A DNA stretch of 64,000 bases from Chryseobacterium sp. G0201 (GTDB lineage Bacteria > Bacteroidota > Bacteroidia > Flavobacteriales > Weeksellaceae). Under the pieces are notes generated by a model. It did no database searches and was not told the origin of the DNA. It was given only the letters and a program-made list of their open reading frames with translations. Made by a program: the position numbers and the translations under genes. Position 1 is the stretch's first letter. Each line of letters starts with the position of its first letter. The DNA lies in NCBI RefSeq assembly GCF_003815655.1, contig NZ_CP033917.1:4712001-4776000 (forward strand). Direction: 5' to 3'. This document shows positions 44,469 to 55,700 of the stretch, in pieces.

Positions 44469-45761
44469 TTACAGTCTAGAATCACATTCTTCTAAAATTC
44501 CCTTTACATCATAAATCACTCCTCCTTCTTTTAGATACTTACGTAAATCCAAATTCATGAACTCATTATGTGCAACAGTAAGAATAATCGCATCAAACTT
44601 TTCATCGGGAATCTCATTAACAACCGTAAGACCATACTCATGTTTTACTTCCGCAGGATCTGCCCAAGGATCAAAAGTCGTCACTTGTAACGCATAATCC
44701 TCAAGCCCGGTAATTACATCTACCGCTTTTGTATTACGTACATCAGGACAGTTTTCTTTAAACGTTATTCCTAAGTTTAAAACTTTAGCATCATTGATGG
44801 TAAGCTTCTTTTTAATCATCGTTTTCACCAACTGTGAAGCTACATACTGCCCCATAGAATCGTTAAGACGACGTCCAGCCAGTATGATTTCCGGGTGATA
44901 GCCGTTTTCTTGTGCTTTTTGCGCTAGGTAATAAGGATCTACTCCAATACAGTGACCACCTACTAATCCGGGCTTGAAGGGTAAAAAGTTCCACTTCGTT
45001 CCGGCAGCTTTTAATACGGCGTGAGTATCAATTTCCAAAAGATTGAAAATCTTTGCTAATTCATTAACAAAAGCGATATTGATATCTCTTTGTGAATTTT
45101 CAATTACTTTGGCAGCTTCTGCAATCTTGATTGTTGGTGCCAAATGAGTTCCAGCAATGATCACAGATTTATATAAACCATCTACTACTTCTCCAATTTC
45201 GGGTGTTGAACCAGAAGTCACTTTTAAGATTTTTTCTACAGTATGTTCCTTATCTCCCGGATTAATACGTTCCGGAGAATATCCTGCGAAAAAGTCTTCG
45301 TTAAATTTCATTCCTGAAACTTTTTCCAGAACAGGAATACATTCTTCTTCAGTAGCACCAGGATATACGGTAGATTCATAAATTACAATATCTCCTTTAG
45401 ACAATACCTTACCTACAGTTTCTGAAGCTTTATATAAAGGCGTCAGATCGGGACGGTTATGTTTATCAACCGGAGTTGGAACTGTAATAATGTAAATGTT
45501 TGCCTCCTTAATATCGTTGATATCATAAGAGCAGTACAATCCATTTTTATCGGCTTGATTAAAAGGGTTTTCCTGTGTTAATATAGGCTTCAATACTTCG
45601 GGTTCTACCTCTAAAGTACTGTCTACCCCTATATTCAGTTCCTCAATCCTTTTTTTATTGATATCGAAACCTACAACCGGATACTTGGTTGCAAATAATC
45701 TACCCAAAGGCAGACCTACGTATCCTAATCCGATAACGGCAATCTTAAATTGTTTTTCCAC
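44469..45761 (-). CDS. nucleotide-sugar dehydrogenase (WbpO/TviB-like)
   Basis: The 430-residue enzyme begins IAVIGLGYVGLPLG, the NAD-binding motif. Catalytic Cys271 is in GGHCIGVDPYYLAQKA, and K in the FKENCPDVRN stretch completes the family site. It oxidises UDP-N-acetyl sugars to uronic acids. With the adjacent epimerase it should give UDP-GalNAcA or UDP-GlcNAcA, hence an acidic polymer. The gene lies 21 bases from the epimerase on the same strand. Confidence 0.9.
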   Translation of the reverse strand: MEKQFKIAVIGLGYVGLPLGRLFATKYPVVGFDINKKRIEELNIGVDSTLEVEPEVLKPILTQENPFNQADKNGLYCSYDINDIKEANIYIITVPTPVDKHNRPDLTPLYKASETVGKVLSKGDIVIYESTVYPGATEEECIPVLEKVSGMKFNEDFFAGYSPERINPGDKEHTVEKILKVTSGSTPEIGEVVDGLYKSVIIAGTHLAPTIKIAEAAKVIENSQRDINIAFVNELAKIFNLLEIDTHAVLKAAGTKWNFLPFKPGLVGGHCIGVDPYYLAQKAQENGYHPEIILAGRRLNDSMGQYVASQLVKTMIKKKLTINDAKVLNLGITFKENCPDVRNTKAVDVITGLEDYALQVTTFDPWADPAEVKHEYGLTVVNEIPDEKFDAIILTVAHNEFMNLDLRKYLKEGGVIYDVKGILEECDSRL

Positions 45762-45782
45762 AAAGATTCGGTTTAAAAATAT

Positions 45783-46751
45783 TTATTTTAAATTTTCCCA
45801 GTACCAACTGATAGCTTCCTGTAAGCCTTGTTCTATAGTATGGGTAGGCTGATATCCTAATAATTTTTCTGCTTTTTCAACCGAAGCTAACGAGTGCGGT
45901 ATATCACCGACACGGTTCGGACCATGCGTAGCATCAATCCCGGCAATTTTTTCATCGAATTCACTTAAATATTTTTTAAGGTATCCAATAAGATCATTCA
46001 ATGTTGTACGATCACCTACCGCTGTATTATACACTGTATTGATTGCTTCCGGGTTTTCTGTCAACATTGCCAGTTCATTCATCTGAATGACATTATCAAT
46101 GTAAGTGAAGTCACGCGAATAATCTCCTGTTCCATTGATTTTGGGAGATTCATTATTCATAAATTGTTTTATAAACAAAGGAATCACGGCTGCATACGCT
46201 CCGTTGGGATCCTGTCTGCGTCCGAATACGTTGAAATATCTTAAACCGATACACTGCATTCCGTATGTTTTTGAGAATACGTCAGCGTATAGTTCATTTA
46301 CATATTTGGTAATGGCATATGGCGATAATGGTTTCCCGATTACGTCCTCTACTTTAGGTAATGAAGCAGAGTCACCATAAGTTGATGATGAAGCAGCATA
46401 TACAAAACGTTTTACGTTGGCATCACGCGCCGCGATCAACATATTTAAAAATCCTGAAACATTCACATCATTACTTGTGATAGGATTTTTAATAGATCTT
46501 GGAACAGAGCCTAATGCCGCCTCATGCAATACATAATCTACATTTTCAACTGCTTTTTGGCAAGTTTCCAAATCGCGTATATCTCCTTCAATTAATTTAT
46601 AATTTGGGTTTTGAAGAAAAGGCTCGACATTATGACGGTGACCTGTTTCAAAATTATCTAAACAAACTACAAAATAGCCTTTGTTTAGAAAATATTCCGT
46701 TAAGTTAGAACCGATAAAACCAGCTCCGCCTGTAATTAAAATTTTATGCAT
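45783..46751 (-). CDS. UDP-N-acetylglucosamine 4-epimerase-like (WbpP/TviC type)
   Basis: The 322-residue SDR epimerase has the Rossmann motif TGGAGFIGSNLTEYF, the catalytic S in AASSSTYGDSASLPK and YAITKYVNE (Tyr-x3-Lys), and RYFNVFGRRQDPNGAYAAVI. This is the WbpP-type pattern. It probably interconverts UDP-GlcNAc and UDP-GalNAc ahead of the dehydrogenase. Confidence 0.9.
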   Translation of the reverse strand: MHKILITGGAGFIGSNLTEYFLNKGYFVVCLDNFETGHRHNVEPFLQNPNYKLIEGDIRDLETCQKAVENVDYVLHEAALGSVPRSIKNPITSNDVNVSGFLNMLIAARDANVKRFVYAASSSTYGDSASLPKVEDVIGKPLSPYAITKYVNELYADVFSKTYGMQCIGLRYFNVFGRRQDPNGAYAAVIPLFIKQFMNNESPKINGTGDYSRDFTYIDNVIQMNELAMLTENPEAINTVYNTAVGDRTTLNDLIGYLKKYLSEFDEKIAGIDATHGPNRVGDIPHSLASVEKAEKLLGYQPTHTIEQGLQEAISWYWENLK

Positions 46752-46753
46752 TT

Positions 46754-49093
46754 CTATGATTTAAACATTTTCTTCCACCAACTTTTCTTATCATTTTGAC
46801 CGTAGCCATATCCGTAGCTATAGTTATATCCATAGCCGCCTGCGCGCTTCGAAACATCGTTAATGATAAAAGATACATTCGTTAATTTAGATTCCTTCAC
46901 CTGATCATTGGCAAAATCTACCAGTATATTTCTTGATATTCCGGATCTTACTACATATAAAGTTGCATCTGCAGCATCAGCAATACTTAATGTATCCGAA
47001 ACCAGCATAAGCGGTGCAGAGTCAATAATAATATAAGCATATTGAGACGACATCTCCGAAATAAGCTTCTGATATCTTCCATTTGAAAGCAGTTCCTGAG
47101 GATTTGGAGGAATTGTTCCTGCATAAATGACATCACATGCAGGATTGGTTGTTGATGTATGGATAAGATCGTCTACATCTACCGAATCATCATATAAATA
47201 TTCTGTAAGACCTTTTCTTTTCGTCGGTTCGCTATCATATCTCTGGATCTGCGGATTACGAATATCCGAACCAATCAAAAGAGCTCTTCCGTTTTTATTG
47301 GCTAAAGTAAGAGCAAGATTTACGGATACAAGGGTTTTTCCCTCACCTTTTACCGAAGAAGTCACCATAATAACTTTGGCAGAATCTTTTACCGGTAAAA
47401 CAAATTTAAGGTTGGAAACAAGGACCCTGAATGCTTCCGCCAACTCTGAAAAGTCGTTTTTCTGAACCAAATGGTTTTCTTTATCTTTAAGTGATGGTAT
47501 ATCAACCAATACTCCCAGCCCGGAACGTTCTTTAATATCATCTCTTGTATAGATTTTGTCATCAAAACCAAATAACAAATAGAAAATTGCAAAAGGAATT
47601 AATAATCCTAAGAAAAAGGCTCCCGGAAGGATAATACCTCTTTTAGGCGATACCGGAGTATCTTCTGTAAATGCAGGATTTACAATTTTGGCTTTCGGTA
47701 CATCTACCGATAGGTTGATTGCATTTTCTTCTCTTTTTTGCAATAAGAATAAAAATAACTGCTCTTTAAGGTTTTGCTGACGCTCAATTCCCCTGTATAC
47801 TTTAGATTGACCGGGAACTTTTTCTATAACATTATTACTGGTTGTGATTTGATTTTGAAGTTGAGAAATACCAGCCTGTACGGTTTCTTTCTGCTCACGA
47901 ATGTTATCACGGATAACATCTTTCAATGAAGCAATTTCTCTGTTCATTTCAATGACAGCAGGGTTTTCATTGGTTGCCTGCTTAAGTGTCTTATTTCTAG
48001 TGATAAGAAGCTGATTGTATTGAGAAATCGATTGCTCCAATGAAGGATTCAACCCCAGATTAGACGGCATAAGCTGATTGTTACTTTTTGAAGCTTCTGC
48101 AGTAAGAGAGTTCAAAAGATCAAGCTGTGTCTGCTGAAGAAGAAGAGTCTTAGTATTCTCACTTGTATTCTGAAGTGCTAATTCTGCCTGCGCCTGCAAA
48201 TCAACGATACGATTGCGGTTTTGAAAATCTTCTTTCTGATTTTCTACCCCGGAAAGATCTTTGGTAATAACCTCTAGTCTTTTATCAATAAATTTCTGAG
48301 TATTCTCAGCCTGTAAATTTTTATCTTTTTGGCCATCTAAATTATACTGTTTGGTCACTTCGTTAAGAATAGCCTCTGATTTTTCCGGAAGAGATCCTAT
48401 AAGGCTAATATCCATCAACATTGCCTTTTCATCCGGTAAATTTACCTGTATCTTTTTTTCGAGTCTTTTTACCTTCTCAATCGGATTCCAAAAAATAATT
48501 TTATATTCTGATTTAAAAGCAAGAACAGGATTTCTTTGTAAAACTACTGTTCCAAAATCCAGTTGCAAAGGAATATTGAATTTCCCTTTAAAACTTCCTT
48601 TCTTCTCACTCTTAAGGATAAACTCATCGCCCTTTACACCTGTTACCGTGTATTGAGAAGATACAAATTTTTTATTATCTTTATTATAAGTGACTATTTT
48701 TGCGGTGATAGGAGCATTGCCAAACAGCTGCGAATCTTTAATTTCCCCTGAATTGTAATATTCTACATTCAGATTAAGATTTTGTACTACCTGCATCAGT
48801 ATTGGTCGTGAATTCACAACCGCAGCTTCGCTTTTTAACTCATCAGCATTCCCAAGGCCTATTCCGAGATTATCAAGGTCGGCTAGCGCTGAGGAAAGAT
48901 CATTTTGTTTTTTATCAAATTTAAGGGTAGTTTTAGACTGATACTGAGGTACACTGTATCTAAGGTAAATATAAGCACCTGTTACAAAGACTAAAATAGA
49001 GGCAATAAACCAAGGCCATTTATACAGGTATTGAGAAACAGTTTTCCTTATGTTTAATTTTTCGTCCTTTGTTTGAAATTCTATCTGCTGCAT
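46754..49093 (-). CDS. Wzc-type polysaccharide co-polymerase and tyrosine autokinase
   Basis: The 779-residue protein has an N-terminal Wzz domain (first helix WPWFIASILVFVTGAYIY), a long periplasmic coiled-coil region (about 240-480), a second helix (LPGAFFLGLLIPFAIFYLLF) and a cytosolic BY-kinase. Kinase motifs: Walker A SSVKGEGKT, Walker A' LLIGSDIRNPQ, Walker B IIIDSAPLML. The C-terminal tail is tyrosine- and glycine-rich (GGYGYNYSYGYGYGQNDKK), the autophosphorylation cluster. It sets chain length and opens the Wza channel. Confidence 0.93.
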   Translation of the reverse strand: MQQIEFQTKDEKLNIRKTVSQYLYKWPWFIASILVFVTGAYIYLRYSVPQYQSKTTLKFDKKQNDLSSALADLDNLGIGLGNADELKSEAAVVNSRPILMQVVQNLNLNVEYYNSGEIKDSQLFGNAPITAKIVTYNKDNKKFVSSQYTVTGVKGDEFILKSEKKGSFKGKFNIPLQLDFGTVVLQRNPVLAFKSEYKIIFWNPIEKVKRLEKKIQVNLPDEKAMLMDISLIGSLPEKSEAILNEVTKQYNLDGQKDKNLQAENTQKFIDKRLEVITKDLSGVENQKEDFQNRNRIVDLQAQAELALQNTSENTKTLLLQQTQLDLLNSLTAEASKSNNQLMPSNLGLNPSLEQSISQYNQLLITRNKTLKQATNENPAVIEMNREIASLKDVIRDNIREQKETVQAGISQLQNQITTSNNVIEKVPGQSKVYRGIERQQNLKEQLFLFLLQKREENAINLSVDVPKAKIVNPAFTEDTPVSPKRGIILPGAFFLGLLIPFAIFYLLFGFDDKIYTRDDIKERSGLGVLVDIPSLKDKENHLVQKNDFSELAEAFRVLVSNLKFVLPVKDSAKVIMVTSSVKGEGKTLVSVNLALTLANKNGRALLIGSDIRNPQIQRYDSEPTKRKGLTEYLYDDSVDVDDLIHTSTTNPACDVIYAGTIPPNPQELLSNGRYQKLISEMSSQYAYIIIDSAPLMLVSDTLSIADAADATLYVVRSGISRNILVDFANDQVKESKLTNVSFIINDVSKRAGGYGYNYSYGYGYGQNDKKSWWKKMFKS

Positions 49094-49101
49094 ATTTCTT
49101 A

Positions 49102-49893
49102 TTATCTTGTTAAAGCAACAATAAGCGTCCCCGCCGTTAGTAATGCGCCAATAATCTGGAACGTTAAAGCTCTGTTAGGATTAGTGTTTGCAAGAACTTG
49201 CTTATTTTTATCCGGCTGCACATATAATATGTCGTTTTGCTTTATATAGTAATAAGGCGAACTTACAATATCCGATCTGGTAAGATCAATCTGAACAATC
49301 TGATCAACCCCATCATCTCCTGTACGGATAAGTTTAACATTGGTACGATCTCCATAATCAGTCATATCACCCGCTAAACCTAATGCCTGAAAAATATTGA
49401 TCTTTTGGGAAACACTTTGCTTCTGCCCAGGATCTTTCACTTCTCCTAAAATACTTACATTGAAGTTTTTCAGGGTAATTGACACCATAGGATCTGCAAG
49501 ATATCTCTTCAGACGAGACTCAAGGTCTTGTTTTAGCTGCACCTGAGTCATTCCTTTAACGTATACATTTCCTAATACCGGAAAATATATATTTCCTTCT
49601 TCATTTACTAAATACTCACTTGGCTGTACATACTGATTTATTCCGGTACCCGAATCACTTCCTACCTTGTTTGTCGTATTAAGATTAAAAGGTTTTACTG
49701 CAATTTCGTCAAGTGCAGAAACAAGAATCAGAAGAACGTCCCCTTCCTGAATATGCAACCCTTGAAACTTCGCCTTGTTAACCTCTTCCGTCATGTCATG
49801 ATTTGACATGTATACCATATTCTGCTTTGGCTTACATGATAGTAAAGTAACCGATAACAGCATTAAATATATAATAATTGTAATTTTCTTCAT
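49102..49893 (-). CDS. Wza-type polysaccharide export lipoprotein
   Basis: The 263-residue protein has a lipobox near Cys20 (VTLLSCKPKQNM). A Poly_export/SLBB region follows: IQEGDVLLILVSALDEIAVKP, YFPVLGNVYVKGMTQVQLKQ and NFNVSILGEVKDPGQK. A C-terminal hydrophobic helix (TFQIIGALLTAGTLIVALT) could span the outer membrane. It lies 8 bases upstream of the Wzc gene and starts a likely promoter-driven unit. Confidence 0.92.
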   Translation of the reverse strand: MKKITIIIYLMLLSVTLLSCKPKQNMVYMSNHDMTEEVNKAKFQGLHIQEGDVLLILVSALDEIAVKPFNLNTTNKVGSDSGTGINQYVQPSEYLVNEEGNIYFPVLGNVYVKGMTQVQLKQDLESRLKRYLADPMVSITLKNFNVSILGEVKDPGQKQSVSQKINIFQALGLAGDMTDYGDRTNVKLIRTGDDGVDQIVQIDLTRSDIVSSPYYYIKQNDILYVQPDKNKQVLANTNPNRALTFQIIGALLTAGTLIVALTR

Positions 49894-50359
49894 ATGATAT
49901 TCATTCTACGTCTTGTAAGCTTGTAAGTTTCTAGGCATACTTAAAAGTAGCCGGTCTTATTTTTTTTGATCGATATTAAATATATTTCACTGCAAATCTA
50001 TCATTGATAAAAAGAAAAAAAACTACTACAAACTCACTTCTCGATCGTAAAAGTTTTAAATAAAAGCATAAAAAACATTATGCCGTATAATTGCAGTATC
50101 CTTGATAATATCCTTGATACTAAAATCAAAAAATTAGAGTCTACATTCATCTTTAAAAAAAAGACTTTAAGGCTCAATTTTGAAAATGTACAAGATCCAG
50201 CTATTTATATTTTTATCTTAATAAGACTTATCACTTACAAGTGAAAAGTATTTTATTTTAATGTTAATTCTTTTTCTAGCAATTTTCATTCCGATTTTAG
50301 GTAAAACAGTAAAAATATTTGTTTATTTTTAATTTATATATAGTATAATTTTAACTATG
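49894..50359. other. intergenic region ahead of wza
   Basis: A 466-base gap, strongly AT-rich, with a -7 box TAGATTTG at 49993-50000 that would drive wza onward. No other gene or structure is clear. Confidence 0.5.
49993..50000 (-). promoter_or_regulatory. -7 promoter box (TAGATTTG) for the wza operon
   Basis: TAnnTTTG match on the minus strand 99 bases before the wza start, implying a leader of roughly 90 bases. Confidence 0.45.
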
Positions 50360-52273
50360 TTACTGATACACTTTATTTTCCGTTACTTTATCCAACACTT
50401 CAAATTCTGAATTATTACTTATAAATTCCGGAACTATGGTCTTTAAAATTTTAACCACCTGCAATCCGTCTTTCTTTATAGCTGCCCGCATAATTTGTTT
50501 GCACAAAAATTCTATATCTTCAAAGTCCATCAACGGGTCTTTCGATATCATGATTTTCTCATGATGTGTAGGAATCGTTGTAGAATTGTCGGTCAAAAGC
50601 TCCTCATATAGCTTTTCACCAGGTCTTAAGCCAATAAAATCAATTTTAATATCAACATCAGGGGTATACCCTGACAATTTTATCATTCTCTTTGCCAGAT
50701 CAAGAATTTTGATTGGTTTACCCATGTCAAAAACATAGATCTCACCTCCCTGCCCCATTGTTCCTGCTTGAAGCACCAACTCGCATGCTTCAGGAATAGT
50801 CATAAAATAGCGGATGATATCGGGATGCGTAATCGTAACAGGGCCACCTTTTGCAATTTGTTTCCTGAAATGTGGTATTACCGAACCGTTGGAGCCCAGC
50901 ACATTCCCAAAACGTGTCGTAATAAACTTTGTACAATTATCATTGCAGTTTTGTAAAGACTGTACAAAAAGTTCGGCTGCTCTTTTTGAAGCCCCCATAA
51001 CATTGGTAGGATTCACAGCCTTATCTGTGGAGACCATCACAAAGCGGTTAACATTAAATTTTTTGGATAATAAAGCTAAATTTCTGGTTCCTGCAATATT
51101 TACAAAAATAGCTTCGTGCGGATTATCTTCTATAAGAGGTACATGCTTGTAGGCTGCCGCATGATAAACTATTGAAAATTGATGATCCTCAAATAATTTT
51201 TCAAGTCTATAACTATTTGAAATATCTGCCAGTATAAATTTGAATCTTTGGTTTGGGAATCTTTCCAACAATTCAAGCTTCAGTTCATGTAAAGGAGATT
51301 CGGCCTGATCGACTACAACAATAATTGATGAATTCAACTGGGCAACCTGTCTTACAATTTCACTTCCTATAGAGCCGGCACCTCCTGTTACCAAAACACT
51401 TTTATTAAAATGACGGCTTCTTACATCTTCACTTTTTATTTTAATAGGTGTACGGTCGAGTAAATCTTCAATCTGAATCGGGCGTATTTCTCCAATAATT
51501 CCGCCTTCATTTATTTTATTAATTACAGGTACTTTTAACACTTTCAACCCTTTGTCTAATGCGAGAGCCGTCCATTCTTCCATATCCGCCTTCGTCAACA
51601 CTTCTTTAATTAAAATAGCATCAAATTGCTTTGTCAAATGAGTACTTGTAAGAAATTCCTTTTTACTAAAAATTTTATGTCCAAGTAACACAGCTTTTTT
51701 ACAATCCGATCTTGTATTAAGAAATCCTGCTAATTGATAAGGATGTGTTGGATTGTGAATAATGGCATTTGCTAATGATACAGATTCATCTTCTATTCCT
51801 ACGACAGCAATTCTTATTTTGGATGAAGTATTCTTAGCACCTATAAATAAACTGAAAAACTGCTTAGTAAGCATCCTGAAAAAAAACATCAGAAAAATAG
51901 AAATGAAAAAAAACAAGAAAAGTCCCGGATATAAATACACTGATTTACCTAATACCGATTCTGAAATAAAATTTAGCCCCAACAATACAAAAAGTGTACT
52001 ACCCGATGACCATACAATTTTAAAAAAATCAAAAAAAGTAGAATGCCTTACAATCCCTGCATATGTTTTGAATAAAAACATAAATAAAACGTTAACAGCG
52101 ATAACTGCCAGTATTTTTTCTTTACGATATTCAATAAAATTAATTTTTACATTCAGATTTTTTAAGAGCAAATGTGAAATTAAGATAGAAAAAGAAATGA
52201 TTGAAATATCGATAAAAAAAACTACCCATCTAGGTATATATCTTAACTCTTTGATTTTAAAAACATTCCCCAT
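50360..52273 (-). CDS. UDP-GlcNAc 4,6-dehydratase, membrane-bound CapD/PglF type
   Basis: The 637-residue protein has four N-terminal membrane helices, a CoA-binding-like domain and a C-terminal SDR domain with VTGGAGSIGSEIVRQ, VYHAAAYKHVPLIEDNP and STDKAVNPTNVMGASKRAAE. In that active site Met replaces the usual Tyr (MGASK), the known form of the large membrane dehydratases. It makes the 4-keto-6-deoxy sugar that the PglE-like and PglD-like proteins then modify. It is first in the locus, 466 bases upstream of wza. Confidence 0.9.
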   Translation of the reverse strand: MGNVFKIKELRYIPRWVVFFIDISIISFSILISHLLLKNLNVKINFIEYRKEKILAVIAVNVLFMFLFKTYAGIVRHSTFFDFFKIVWSSGSTLFVLLGLNFISESVLGKSVYLYPGLFLFFFISIFLMFFFRMLTKQFFSLFIGAKNTSSKIRIAVVGIEDESVSLANAIIHNPTHPYQLAGFLNTRSDCKKAVLLGHKIFSKKEFLTSTHLTKQFDAILIKEVLTKADMEEWTALALDKGLKVLKVPVINKINEGGIIGEIRPIQIEDLLDRTPIKIKSEDVRSRHFNKSVLVTGGAGSIGSEIVRQVAQLNSSIIVVVDQAESPLHELKLELLERFPNQRFKFILADISNSYRLEKLFEDHQFSIVYHAAAYKHVPLIEDNPHEAIFVNIAGTRNLALLSKKFNVNRFVMVSTDKAVNPTNVMGASKRAAELFVQSLQNCNDNCTKFITTRFGNVLGSNGSVIPHFRKQIAKGGPVTITHPDIIRYFMTIPEACELVLQAGTMGQGGEIYVFDMGKPIKILDLAKRMIKLSGYTPDVDIKIDFIGLRPGEKLYEELLTDNSTTIPTHHEKIMISKDPLMDFEDIEFLCKQIMRAAIKKDGLQVVKILKTIVPEFISNNSEFEVLDKVTENKVYQ

Positions 52274-52601
52274 ACTACAAATAGACCAAAAATATTAATC
52301 TTATTTAATTCATCATTTGGTGGCTTGTTTTATTTGACAAAGATAAATAATTATTATTAATATTTTCACTCTCATATGTTAATTTCATTTAAAATATGAT
52401 TTCAATAGGTAATTTTTTTTCAAAAAAAGATACAAAATTTAGACAGTAACGTCCATGAATTCTTAGATATAGCAATTCAAATTTTAGCATAACTGTAATA
52501 ATAATTAAGATTTTAAAATTGCAGGAATACACTTTGAATTTTCTACCGAACGGTTCGATATATCGTCTTGAATAATACATCCAAAATGATACTCTTTAAA
52601 T
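52274..52601. other. intergenic region upstream of the PglF-like gene
   Basis: AT-rich stretch with no gene. A -7 box (TATTTTTG) on the minus strand at 52287-52294 could start the capsule locus with a very short leader. The remainder holds no motif that I recognise. Confidence 0.45.
52287..52294 (-). promoter_or_regulatory. -7 promoter box (TATTTTTG) at the head of the capsule locus
   Basis: TAnnTTTG match 13 bases before the ATG at 52273, so the transcript leader would be only a few bases. Confidence 0.4.
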
Positions 52602-52637
52602 AAAAACAGTGTATAAGAATACTCTTACACACTGTTT
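52602..52637 (-). terminator. terminator after the RCC1-repeat gene
   Basis: Stem AAACAGTGT(A)TAAGA with TCTTA(C)ACACTGTTT, short loop, T-rich minus-strand flank. Confidence 0.75.
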
Positions 52638-52700
52638 ATCAATTATTTATCACCTTATCATTTTGATAAGATTTCTTACTTTAAAAGTTTTTTCTTAACA

Positions 52701-55700
52701 CTAACGTTTGATTACTTTCACTGTTTTCACCGTATTACCAGCAGTATTTACCTGAACCAGATAAACTCCTGATGCAAATCCTGAGAAATCAACCGTTCCT
52801 TTCGTATCATTAATAACTTTAGTCGTTACCAGCTGTCCTGCTGCACTGTAAACTGTAACTGAAACAATCTTTTCATTATATGAAACATTCAGGTAATCCT
52901 GTACCGGATTCGGGAACACTTTCAGATTATCATTCTTTGATAGTGTTGAAGTTTCATCCACTGCTAATGTACTTACAGGACATACAACAGGAACGAAAAT
53001 TCTCTTTTGAACATATGTACCATCTCCTATTTGACCAGAACTATTATGCCCACATCCTGATAAAAATCCATTATTATCTATTACAAATGTATTGAATGAA
53101 CCTCCTATAACAGTTTGTCTGTTAGTGGAATTTCCTATTTGCATTGGAGTATATTTAAAGTCTGTAGTTCCGTCTCCCAATTGTCCAACATCATTTAATC
53201 CCCATGTCCAAAGTGTTCCATCGGTTTTTATTCCTAAAGAAGTATAAAAATTGTTAGCATCAATACTTTTCCAATTTGTAGATGATCCAATTTGTATAGG
53301 ACTTGTTTTACTCGTTGTAGTTCCGTCACCTAATTGCCCATAAGTATTAATTCCCCAAGCCCATAAGGTTCCATCGGTTTTTATTCCTAACGAATAATTA
53401 AGTCCGCCAACAATACTTTTCCAATTTGTAGCTGTTCCAATTTGTGTTGGAGTAGATTTATTTACTAAAGTTCCATCACCTAATTGTCCATTACTATTAA
53501 GTCCCCAAGCCCATAATGTTCCATTAGTCTTGATGGCAACAGTATGCTGTACTCCAGGTGCTACCATTTTCCAATCATTTGCTGTTCCTATTTGTGTTGG
53601 AACAGAAATATTTACTGCAGTTCCATCTCCTAACTGTCCGTTATCATTAAGTCCCCAAGCCCAAAGTGTTCCATTGGATTTTATAGCCACTGTATAATTG
53701 TCTCCAGTTGTAATACTTGTCCAATCATTTGCTGTTCCTATTTGTGTTGGAGTAGATTTATTTACTAAAGTTCCATCACCTAATTGTCCGTTATTATTAT
53801 ATCCCCAAGCCCATAATGTTCCATTTGTTTTTAATGCTATAGAGTGAAATTTACCAGCAGATACTTTTGACCAATTATTTGCTACTCCAATTTGTGTTGG
53901 AGTAATCTTTTGTATATTCGTTCCATCTCCTAACTGTCCATAATTATTGCCTCCCCATGCCCATAATGTTCCATCGGTCTTTATTCCTAATGAATAAGTA
54001 TCTCCGGGACTAAAGTTTTGCCAACAACCTGTTGTAGATGTAGGAAGTGTAGTAAATGATCCTCCCGGTATCCAATTAACTTGGCTGCTGGATCCACAAT
54101 TAGAACTTACCCACCAATAGTAAATGGTATTAGGTAATAAATTTGTCAAATTTGCCGTTGTGGAAGATGTAGTTCCATCTATACCACCAATCGTTGAATT
54201 TGTACTGTAAAGATACTGATAACCTCCGCTAGGAGCCGATGTCGGTGCCACCCAATTAAGAGTAGCTGATGAAGAAGTTATATTAGAGCTGTACAATTGA
54301 CTTGGAGGATTACAACTTCCCGATGTCGGACAAGTGATAGAAGTGAATGAAGTTTTATACACTGTAGTACCATCTCCTAATTGTCCTCCTGCGTTATTTC
54401 CAGTAGCTTTCAAAAAAGCATCATTATCTATAGCTAGAGTATGAGTTGAACCCGCAGAAACCATGCTAAAGTCGGTAGCATTTCCTACAGAAATTGAGTT
54501 TGAACTATTCATAGTACCGTTACCGAACTCTCCAGAATCGTTTCGCCCGCAAAAAAATATATTTCCAGGTGTTATTGTACCTACCGTATAATACGATCCT
54601 GCATCAATACTTTTAATCTGATCAAATACTGCAGTTGGTGTAGATCTGTTGGTATTGGTACCATCACCAAGTTGTCCCTCGTTATTTCTTCCCCAAGTAT
54701 AGAGAGATCCATTTGCATTGCTTGCTACAGAATGATAAGATCCCGCTGCAATATTTGTCCAACTCGTATCAGTTCCTATTTGTATAGGTATTATTTTATT
54801 TACCGTTGTACCGTCACCTAACTGGCCATACTGATTGTATCCCCAAGCCCAAAGTGTTCCATTGGTTTTTATGGCGAGAGAAAACTCAGTACCAGTTGCG
54901 ATACTACGCCAATTAGTTGCTGTTCCTATTTGTGTAGGTACAACTTTAGTTACCATCGTTCCGTCACCTAATTGCCCACTACTATTAGACCCCCAAGCCC
55001 AAAGTGTTCCGTTTGTTTTTATGGCTAATGTATGAGCGCTTGTTATATCTACCTCTGCCCAGTCGGTAGCGGTTCCTATTTGTGTAGGAGTATTTCTGTC
55101 GACCGTAGTTCCGTCTCCCAGTTGACCTGCCCAGTTGTAGCCCCAAGCCCAAAGTGTTCCATCTGTTTTTATTGCAATTGAATACAGAGCACCTGCAACA
55201 ACTTTTCTCCAATTATTGGCAGTTCCTATCTGGGTTGGGACATTTTTAGGAACCGTAGTTCCGTCACCTAACTGGCCATACTGATTGATTCCCCATGCCC
55301 AAAGTGTTCCATCTGTTTTTATTCCCAAAGAATGGGTACCGCCTGCACTAATTTTTTGCCAACAACCCGCAGGAGGAAGTGTTGTAAAAGATCCTCCGGG
55401 AATCCAAGCGCTTTGGTTGGATCCGCAATTAGACATCACCCACCAGTAGTAAGTAGTATTAGGTAATAAATTGGTTGCATTGGCTGTTGTTAAAACAGTA
55501 TTCCCATTGGCTGCTCCCATAGTTGGAGACGTACCATATGCATATACATATCCTCCGGTAGGCGCTGTTGCTGAAGGTGACCAATTCAAGGTAGCTGTTG
55601 TAGAAGTAATATTTGAAGTATACAACTGACTTGGAGGATTACAACTTGTAATACAGGCAACCGGAACAAATGAATATCTCTGAGTAGTCGTACCATCACC

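Noticed and set aside
51762..52298. Plus-strand 178-codon frame antisense to the PglF-like gene
   Set aside because: It lies wholly over the membrane-helix coding part of a well-supported gene and has a Lys/Ile-rich shadow composition.
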